NCBI GenBank assembly: GCA_005882985.1
Contig: VBEJ01000040.1
Coordinates: 1 to 33,591 of the forward strand
From: Chloroflexota bacterium
GTDB taxonomy: Bacteria > Chloroflexota > Dehalococcoidia > SM23-28-2 > RBG-16-64-32
DNA: 33,591 nucleotides
Direction: 5' to 3'
Within the stretch, counting starts at the first letter, position 1. Each line of letters begins with the position of its first letter. Of the stretch, positions 27,174 through 33,591 are shown one piece after another. A program made the position numbers and the translations under genes. The notes under the pieces are model-generated. The model ran no database searches. It saw only the letters and a program-made list of their open reading frames with translations, and was not told the origin of the DNA.

Positions 27174-27691
27174 AGTACGTTATAGCAGCTGCCGTGGCCG
27201 AACTCCTTGCCGTTCTCCATGTATCTGTCATGCAGTACATCGAAATACTCGGCGTTACGCCGGATCTCGTTTTGATCTTCGTCGCGGTTTGGGCGGTCGT
27301 CCGTGGCCACGAAGAAGCCTGGATCGTCGCGTTACTGGCTGGTTTTGTCAAAGACCTCTCGGTCAGCGATCCGCTCGGCACCGCGGCGCTTGCGTTGACG
27401 CCAATCGTGCTGCTCGCCGCGGCGACGCGTATCCGGGCGGTCGACACCGAATTCTTGCCCAGTGTTGTCGTGGTTGCGTTGGGTAGCCTCGGATACGGTA
27501 TCATCAACATGATTGTGCTCGCCGGGACAGGACAATCCGTGGCCTGGAGCGATTCGATACTACGGGTTGTGCTCCCGGGGTGCTTGGTCAATGCCCTCTT
27601 CACACCTCTCATCTACATGCCCGTCCATACGTTTACCGCCCAGCGGAGGCTCGGCACAATTGGAACGCGAAGATTGACATCGCCCTTGTAG
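27170..27691 (+). CDS. mreD: Rod shape-determining protein MreD
   Basis: 173 aa multi-TM protein; GTGA overlap with mreC; position between mreC and pbp2. Confidence 0.87.
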   Translation: MKYVIAAAVAELLAVLHVSVMQYIEILGVTPDLVLIFVAVWAVVRGHEEAWIVALLAGFVKDLSVSDPLGTAALALTPIVLLAAATRIRAVDTEFLPSVVVVALGSLGYGIINMIVLAGTGQSVAWSDSILRVVLPGCLVNALFTPLIYMPVHTFTAQRRLGTIGTRRLTSPL

Positions 27692-27709
27692 TGGCTCACG
27701 AAGGAGTTG

Positions 27710-29620
27710 ATGGGACCCTTTAGGGAGCGAAGACGCTGGCGAAGCGCCAAGCCCAAGATAGAACGAGATCGGACCCATGGCAGTCCGGCGGCGTTTGCCA
27801 TACTTCGCGCGCTGATCATCTTGATGTTCGGCGCGCTAATCCTTCAATTGATTAACCTCCAGGTCCTACGCGGATCTGAGTTCAGAGAACGCGCTGAAAT
27901 AAATGCGCTGCGCGAGGTGCCGCTACCTGCCGCGCGCGGGCTCATCAGTGACCGCAACGGACAACCGCTCGTCGAGAACTCGGCGCGCTTCTCCGCCGCC
28001 ATACTCCCGGGCGACCTTCCAGAGAGAGGAGAAGCAAGCGTTTATAAGCTCCTGTCCGGCGTGACAGGCGTCCCGGTCGAGGAGATAGACAAGAGAGTGC
28101 GCGAAGGCGTGGCAGCGCGAGGCGAGTTCACGCCTGTCGTTGTCAAGCAAGATATCGACCACGATACGGCCTTGGTGCTTCAAGAGCTCGCGCCTCATGC
28201 CGCCGGCCTCCAGGTAATCGCGGAGCCCTCGAGGCGCTATCTCTCGGGTTCGCTGCTTTCGCACGTCCTTGGCTATGTCGGTCCGATTTCGCCGGAGGAA
28301 TACGCCGAGCTTAAAGGCAACGATTATTTGCTGCGGGACTTCATCGGTAAAAGTGGAATCGAATCGAGCTACGAGTCTGCATTGAGAGGAAAGCCTGGCA
28401 AGAAGTTGATAGAAGTCGACTCGACGGGCCGAGAGCTGAAGGTGATCTCGGAGCGCCGTCCCATCGACGGTTCCAACCTGCAGCTGAGCATCGATTTGGA
28501 CCTGCAACGAAAAACCGCCGAAGTCCTGAACGAATATGCCGCAGGCTCCGACAACGCGGCGGCAGCAGTTATGGACGTCAAAACGGGTGAACTGCTTGCG
28601 ATGGTCTCTTCGCCAGGTTTCGATAGCAATGTTTTTTCCGGGCCGTTATCAGATCAAGATCTGGCGGCGCTCGTCGATTCACCCGGAAAACCGCTCGTCA
28701 ATCACCTCGTCGCCGACAGGTATCCGCCTGGAAGCACGTTTAAGACGATTGTCGGCGCGGGCGCTCTGCAGGAAGGCATCGCTGCGCCCTGGACGACGAT
28801 CACGAGCCGCGGCTATATCACGGTCGAGAATGAGTTCGATCCTAACGTCGTCTATGTATACCCGGACTGGGCCTCCCTTGGGCCCCTCGACTTCTACGGC
28901 GGGATCGCGATGTCCTCGAACGTCTACTTTTACTATCTCGCCGGTGGTAAGGCAGACGAAGGATTCCGGGGACTCGGTGAAGACAAAGTCGCGGAATACG
29001 CGCGGGCATTCGGCTTCGGCGAGCCAACGGGCGTGGATCTCCCAGGCGAGTCGCCGGGACTGGTCCCGGACGCCGCCTGGAAAGAAGAGACGATCGGCGA
29101 GCCGTGGACATTGGGAGATACATACAACTACGGCATTGGGCAGGGCTACGTGGCCGCCACTCCTCTCCAAGTTCTGACGGCAATCTCGTCGGTCGCCAAC
29201 GGGGGCGAACTATTGACCCCCCGGATTGTCAAGGACTTCCAGGACAGCCGCGGGAACATGCTGCAGGCGACGGAAAAGCTCGTGCGCAGGAACGTCCCTG
29301 TAAGCGCCGAGAACCTAGGCACGTTGCGCGCCGCCATGCGGCAATCTGTCACGAAAGGTGTTGCGAAGAATGCCGCGATCCCGGGCGTCGAGGTCGCGGG
29401 CAAGACCGGCACCGCAGAATTCGGGCCGCGACTACCCAACGGGAAGTACGCTACGCACGGCTGGTTCGTCGGTTTCGCTCCCTACAACGATCCTCAGATC
29501 GCAGTTGTTGTGTTTGTCCAGCGGGGCAGCGGCGGCAACGATGCGTCGCCAGCGGCAGCGAAGATCCTTGATTACTATTTCAACGCGCCGAAACTTGCCC
29601 AGCAGGTAAACCGTCCATGA
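27710..29620 (+). CDS. mrdA: Penicillin-binding protein 2 (elongasome transpeptidase)
   Basis: PPGSTFKTI (SxxK), SSNVYFY (SxN), VAGKTGTAEFG (KTG); N-terminal TM; dimerisation region. Confidence 0.95.
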   Translation: MGPFRERRRWRSAKPKIERDRTHGSPAAFAILRALIILMFGALILQLINLQVLRGSEFRERAEINALREVPLPAARGLISDRNGQPLVENSARFSAAILPGDLPERGEASVYKLLSGVTGVPVEEIDKRVREGVAARGEFTPVVVKQDIDHDTALVLQELAPHAAGLQVIAEPSRRYLSGSLLSHVLGYVGPISPEEYAELKGNDYLLRDFIGKSGIESSYESALRGKPGKKLIEVDSTGRELKVISERRPIDGSNLQLSIDLDLQRKTAEVLNEYAAGSDNAAAAVMDVKTGELLAMVSSPGFDSNVFSGPLSDQDLAALVDSPGKPLVNHLVADRYPPGSTFKTIVGAGALQEGIAAPWTTITSRGYITVENEFDPNVVYVYPDWASLGPLDFYGGIAMSSNVYFYYLAGGKADEGFRGLGEDKVAEYARAFGFGEPTGVDLPGESPGLVPDAAWKEETIGEPWTLGDTYNYGIGQGYVAATPLQVLTAISSVANGGELLTPRIVKDFQDSRGNMLQATEKLVRRNVPVSAENLGTLRAAMRQSVTKGVAKNAAIPGVEVAGKTGTAEFGPRLPNGKYATHGWFVGFAPYNDPQIAVVVFVQRGSGGNDASPAAAKILDYYFNAPKLAQQVNRP

Positions 29621-30729
29621 TTGACAGCAGGGCAGCGCGGCACTTCGATTTCCTCCTAGTACTGTTTGCAGCCTGCCTAGTCGTGTACGGGGGCCTGCTT
29701 ATCTACAGTGCGCAATTGAGCGAACACCCGGGCGGCGTGAATCTGGCTCACCCCCTGACGAAACAGCTAGTGTTCGCCGCCTTCGGTCTCTGTCTCATGT
29801 TCGCCGTCGCCTGGCTGGACTACCGAGTGTTCGGTCAGATGGCGGTTGGCCTGTATGTGCTCGCCGTGCTGATGCTGGTGGCCGTGCTCGTGATCGGCGA
29901 TTCCGCGTACGGGTCGCGTCGCTGGTTCACCTTTGCCGGTCAACAGATACAGGCGTCCGAGATAGCGAAACTCTTCGTGATCGTCGCGCTCGCCCGCTAC
30001 CTGGCTGACCGCCAGGCGCGCATAAAGGAGGTTAGGGTCTTCCTCATCTCCCTGGCGATGGCCGCCGTCCCGGCGGCGCTGGTGTTGGCCGAACCAGACA
30101 TGGGGTCAGCCATGGTCTTCGGCGCCGTCTGGGTAGGCATGGTCTTGATGGCCGGCGTTCCCGTCCGGCACGTACTGGCGCTCGGTGGCATGGCGTTCTC
30201 CCTAGTGCCGTTCGGCATGCTCGTTGTGCTCGGAGAGTATCAGCGAGAGCGAATCAGGCTGTTCTTCGACCCGAATTCAGACCCTCTCGGGGGCGGCTTT
30301 AACATCCTGCAGGGCGAGATTGGGATTGGCTCTGGTGGCATTTTCGGTAAGGGCCTCACCGAGGGCTCGCAGAACCAGCTAGGATTCTTGCAAACATCGA
30401 CCACGGACTATATTTTCTCCGTCCTCGGGGAAGAGCTCGGCTTGGTGGGGGCAATCGTGTTGCTCTTGCTCTTCACCGCCCTTCTCTTCCGGGGTATCCG
30501 CGCTGCTTCCATCTCGAGCGATCAGTTCGGGCGGCTAATTGCGACCGGCATCGTAATGATGATCCTATTCCAGGTGTTCATTAACATCGCGGTCAATATT
30601 CGGATCGTGCCAGTGACCGGGATCCCCTTGCCATTTGTGAGCCAGGGCGGTAGCTCGCTGCTCATGCTGTTCGCCGCGCTGGGTTTGCTCGAAGGCATTG
30701 TCCTTCGTCACCGAAAGCTCGAGTTTTAG
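29617..30729 (+). CDS. rodA: RodA/FtsW family SEDS glycosyltransferase
   Basis: Multi-TM; ASEIAKLFVIVALARYLADR; LAEPDMGSAMVF; TTDYIFSVLGEELGLVG; GIPLPFVSQGGSSLLMLFAALGLL; ATGA overlap with pbp2. Confidence 0.95.
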   Translation: MIDSRAARHFDFLLVLFAACLVVYGGLLIYSAQLSEHPGGVNLAHPLTKQLVFAAFGLCLMFAVAWLDYRVFGQMAVGLYVLAVLMLVAVLVIGDSAYGSRRWFTFAGQQIQASEIAKLFVIVALARYLADRQARIKEVRVFLISLAMAAVPAALVLAEPDMGSAMVFGAVWVGMVLMAGVPVRHVLALGGMAFSLVPFGMLVVLGEYQRERIRLFFDPNSDPLGGGFNILQGEIGIGSGGIFGKGLTEGSQNQLGFLQTSTTDYIFSVLGEELGLVGAIVLLLLFTALLFRGIRAASISSDQFGRLIATGIVMMILFQVFINIAVNIRIVPVTGIPLPFVSQGGSSLLMLFAALGLLEGIVLRHRKLEF

Positions 30730-30744
30730 GCGCAAAGCGCCACT

Positions 30745-31596
30745 ATGCCCAGGGCTATCGACGTCCACGTACACCCGCCCAATCCGAGCGGGGAGTCCCT
30801 CACATCTTCGAAGGATGCGCAGCAGTACTTTCGGACCGGACCGCCTCCCTCTTCCGCTCAAGAAGTGGCCGAGTACTACGCATCGCTAGACATGATGGCG
30901 GTAGTATTCGACATCGATTCCGAAACCGCGACCGGCCGGCCGCCGTCGCCCAACGACTACTTTGCCGGGTTGATGGAACAGCACCCGAAGCAGTTCATCG
31001 GGTTCGGCAGCGTCGACCCGTGGAAGGGCCGGGCGGCAGTGAAGGAGGCTGAGCGCTGCGCGGAGCTGGGGCTGCGCGGCCTCAAGTTCATGCCGAACAT
31101 GCAGCAGTTCTACCCGAACGAAGAGCGCTTCTATCCGCTTTGGGAAACGGCGCAGGCACTGGGTCTCGTCGTCCTCTTGCATACAGGCACGACCGGGGTT
31201 GGGGCAGGAAGGCCGGGCGGCGGGGGCATCAAGCTAAAGTACAGCCGACCGATCCCGTATGTCGATGACGTCGCGGCCGACTTTCCGGACCTCAAGATCA
31301 TCATGGCGCATCCGTCCTGGCCCTGGCAGGAAGAACAGCTCGCGATGCTCGTACACAAGCCAAACGTCTACATGGACCTGTCCGGCTGGTCGCCCAAGTA
31401 CTTTCAGCCATCGCTCGTGCAGTACGCGAAGACGCTGATACAGGACAAGGTGCTCTTTGGCTCGGACTATCCAGTGATCAACCCTGAACGCTGGCTTAGC
31501 GACTTCGACGGCCTAGGGTTTCCTGACGACATCCGCAAGAAGATCCTTCTCGAAAACGCCGCCAAGCTTTTAGGCGTCTCTGTTGAACCTGCCTGA
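30745..31596 (+). CDS. Amidohydrolase family protein (amidohydrolase_2 type)
   Basis: AIDVHVHPP; GFGSVDPWKG; LGLRGLKFMPNMQQFYPNE; LLHTGTTG; IMAHPSWPWQEE; LFGSDYPVINPERWL; ENAAKLLGV. Confidence 0.92.
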   Translation: MPRAIDVHVHPPNPSGESLTSSKDAQQYFRTGPPPSSAQEVAEYYASLDMMAVVFDIDSETATGRPPSPNDYFAGLMEQHPKQFIGFGSVDPWKGRAAVKEAERCAELGLRGLKFMPNMQQFYPNEERFYPLWETAQALGLVVLLHTGTTGVGAGRPGGGGIKLKYSRPIPYVDDVAADFPDLKIIMAHPSWPWQEEQLAMLVHKPNVYMDLSGWSPKYFQPSLVQYAKTLIQDKVLFGSDYPVINPERWLSDFDGLGFPDDIRKKILLENAAKLLGVSVEPA

Positions 31597-31652
31597 ACTA
31601 CACAGAGGCCCATTCCGAGGCCGAAAGCGGCAGCGAGAGCGATTAGCCTCGC

Positions 31653-32078
31653 CTATTCGGGCTCATACTGCGGCGGCTGCGTGATTCCCCACTGCCGCCA
31701 GTCGTAGACGCGGAGAGCCAGCGTTAGCCTTGGCTCCCAGCCCACGGACTGGTACTGCGGGAACTTCTCGCGGATCATCGCCCAGGCGCGCTCTTGCTCT
31801 TCGCCCTCGGCGGGCTCGGCATTGCAGCGAAGGAGGACGCCTTTGAGGAGCGCCCAGTTGTCGTCGTAGTAGTCGATGAGGAGGGCGACCTTACCGCTGG
31901 CCCGTACGCCTTCCGCGCTGGCGTATTTCTGGCCGATGTCGACGTAGACGGTTGACTCGCCGTCGAAGACGGGGCAGACGGGAATGGCGTGTGGCTCGCC
32001 GTTGGGCCGGGCAGTGGCGATTCGGCAGACGCGTGCTTCGCCTATGAACTGCTTGACGGGTTCGGGAAGCGGTTCCAT
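31653..32078 (-). CDS. Pyridoxamine 5'-phosphate oxidase-like FMN-binding protein
   Basis: EARVCRIATARPNGEPHAIPVCPVFDGESTVYVDIGQKYASAEGVRASGKVALLIDYYDDNWALLKGVLLRCNAEP; start directly after the radA stop (TAAATG). Confidence 0.87.
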   Translation of the reverse strand: MEPLPEPVKQFIGEARVCRIATARPNGEPHAIPVCPVFDGESTVYVDIGQKYASAEGVRASGKVALLIDYYDDNWALLKGVLLRCNAEPAEGEEQERAWAMIREKFPQYQSVGWEPRLTLALRVYDWRQWGITQPPQYEPE

Positions 32079-33476
32079 TTATGCCAGGGCGAGTCTAACA
32101 GCATCTCGAACCGTCGGCGCCGGCATGACGTTGATCCCCGCTCGCAGCGGCCCACCCTTTGCGTTCGAGCCGGGCACGATCGCGCGGGTGAAGCCCAGGC
32201 GCTCGGCCTCTGCGAGTCGCCGGTCGAGCTGCGAGACGGAGCGCAGCTCGCCGGAGAGGCCGATCTCGCCGAGAGCGATGATATCGCCGGCGATTGGTTT
32301 GTCGCGCTGCGACGAGACGATCGCGAGAGCGAGGCCGAGGTCAGCCGCCGGCTCGCGGACGCGCAGGCCGCCCACGACAGAGGCGATGATGTCCTGCGAC
32401 GCCAGCGGGAGGCTCAGGCGACGGCTGAGGACCGCAGATACGAGAATCAGGCGGTTCACGTCGAGGCCGTTGGCTGTGCGGCGCGGCGCCGGGGTGACGG
32501 TCGGGCTGGTGAGCGCCTGGACCTCGACGAGCATGGGCCGGCTGCCTTCAAGCGTCGCTACGATCGCGGACCCTACGGCGTCTCGCGCTCGCTCTGCGAT
32601 GAAGGCCTGCGAAGGGTTCTCGACCGCTTGCATGCCCTCGCCTGTCATTTCGAAGACGCCGATCTCATCGACGGACCCGAAGCGATTCTTCACGCCGCGC
32701 AGAAGCCGGTAGCTGCTGAAGCGCTCGCCTTCGAGATAGAGGACGACGTCGACGATGTGCTCGAGCAGGCGGGGCCCGGCGATGTCTCCGTCCTTGGTGA
32801 CGTGGCCGATGATGAAGACGGGGATGCCGGTGGTCTTGCCCCAGCGCATCAGCTCCAGCGCGGACTGGCGCAGTTGGGCGACGGTGCCGGGCGCCTGCGC
32901 AGCGGCCTCTGTGTAAACCGTCTGGATGGAGTCGACGACGAGGGCGGCCGGGGCTAGAGAGTCCGCGCGCCGGAACACCTCCTCGAGGTTGGTCTCCGGG
33001 AGGGCGAAGAGGCCCTCGCCGGAGAGGCCGAGGCGCTCGCAGCGGAGCTTGAGTTGGGCGGCGCTCTCCTCGCCGGAGACGTAGAGGGCCCGTCGACCCG
33101 GCTCAGGACAGGCGGGGCGGCCGTTGGCGATGCCGGCGGCTACCTGGAGGAGGAGCGTCGACTTGCCAATGCCCGGGTCGCCGCCGACTAGGACGAGCGA
33201 GCCAGCGACGATGCCGCCGCCGAGGACTCGGTCGAACTCAGGGAGTCCGGACGACAGGCGCGGCTCGTCTGCGCCGGATAGGCTTGAGAGCTCGACGGGT
33301 TCTGTTCGAGGGCCTTCGCGCCGACCAGTGGCGGCCGCGCGCGGGGCGGGGAGGACTTCGGTGAAGGTGTTCCAGGAGGCGCAGCCGGGGCAGCGGCCGA
33401 GCCACTTGGGGCTCTCGTGGCCACACTCGGAGCAGGCGAAGGTGCTGCGTGCGGGCCTGGAGCTGACGGTGGCCAT
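32079..33476 (-). CDS. radA: DNA repair protein RadA/Sms
   Basis: C4 finger CSECGHESPKWLGRCPGCASWNTF; GGDPGIGKSTLLLQVA; KNRFGSVDEIGVFEM; Lon-like C-terminal domain. Start at 33476 gives MATVSSRPARSTFACSECG; the track ORF begins at 33578. Confidence 0.96.
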   Translation of the reverse strand: MATVSSRPARSTFACSECGHESPKWLGRCPGCASWNTFTEVLPAPRAAATGRREGPRTEPVELSSLSGADEPRLSSGLPEFDRVLGGGIVAGSLVLVGGDPGIGKSTLLLQVAAGIANGRPACPEPGRRALYVSGEESAAQLKLRCERLGLSGEGLFALPETNLEEVFRRADSLAPAALVVDSIQTVYTEAAAQAPGTVAQLRQSALELMRWGKTTGIPVFIIGHVTKDGDIAGPRLLEHIVDVVLYLEGERFSSYRLLRGVKNRFGSVDEIGVFEMTGEGMQAVENPSQAFIAERARDAVGSAIVATLEGSRPMLVEVQALTSPTVTPAPRRTANGLDVNRLILVSAVLSRRLSLPLASQDIIASVVGGLRVREPAADLGLALAIVSSQRDKPIAGDIIALGEIGLSGELRSVSQLDRRLAEAERLGFTRAIVPGSNAKGGPLRAGINVMPAPTVRDAVRLALA

Positions 33477-33591
33477 TGCGGGCATTATGGACTGCGGGTC
33501 AGGGGCGGGACAACGGCGAGATGGCACTCGTCCACAAAAAATTGGAGAGCTGATGCGGCCCTTTTGACTCGAGAGCACTTGCCGTCTTTGT

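Noticed and set aside
31984-32957. Plus-strand 242 aa and 322 aa ORFs antisense to radA
   Set aside because: Shadow frames of radA; Arg/Asp-rich translation with no motifs.

Overview
The window is a gene-dense, high-GC bacterial chromosomal segment. The lineage is probably Chloroflexota-like, judging from gene content and order; this is inference and was not tested. I support 37 CDS. Main blocks: (i) ferredoxin start / small hypothetical / uvrA on the minus strand; (ii) a membrane GGDEF + HD-GYP protein and a CoA-transferase; (iii) a compact minus-strand cluster of a Cas4/AddB-type PD-(D/E)XK nuclease with Fe-S cysteines, two FmdB-like zinc ribbons, a small membrane ORF and a bacterial translin/TRAX homologue, which is my best candidate for an undescribed nucleic-acid-processing system; (iv) a PAP2/AUR1-like protein next to a radical SAM protein; (v) yraN / phosphotriesterase-like lactonase / rnhB; (vi) 4-OT tautomerase, ftsH, rplU-rpmA-rpmE, DUF1385; rplU appears to start at ATT and has a structured leader; (vii) hisH-hisA-[acyl-CoA dehydrogenase]-hisF-hisI; (viii) ligA and an overlapping SNase-type lipoprotein; (ix) mreB-mreC-mreD-pbp2-rodA-amidohydrolase; (x) a PNPOx-like protein and radA. 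I saw no CRISPR array, rRNA, tRNA, transposase or prophage genes by eye. All family calls come from reading motifs in the translations; no database search was run.
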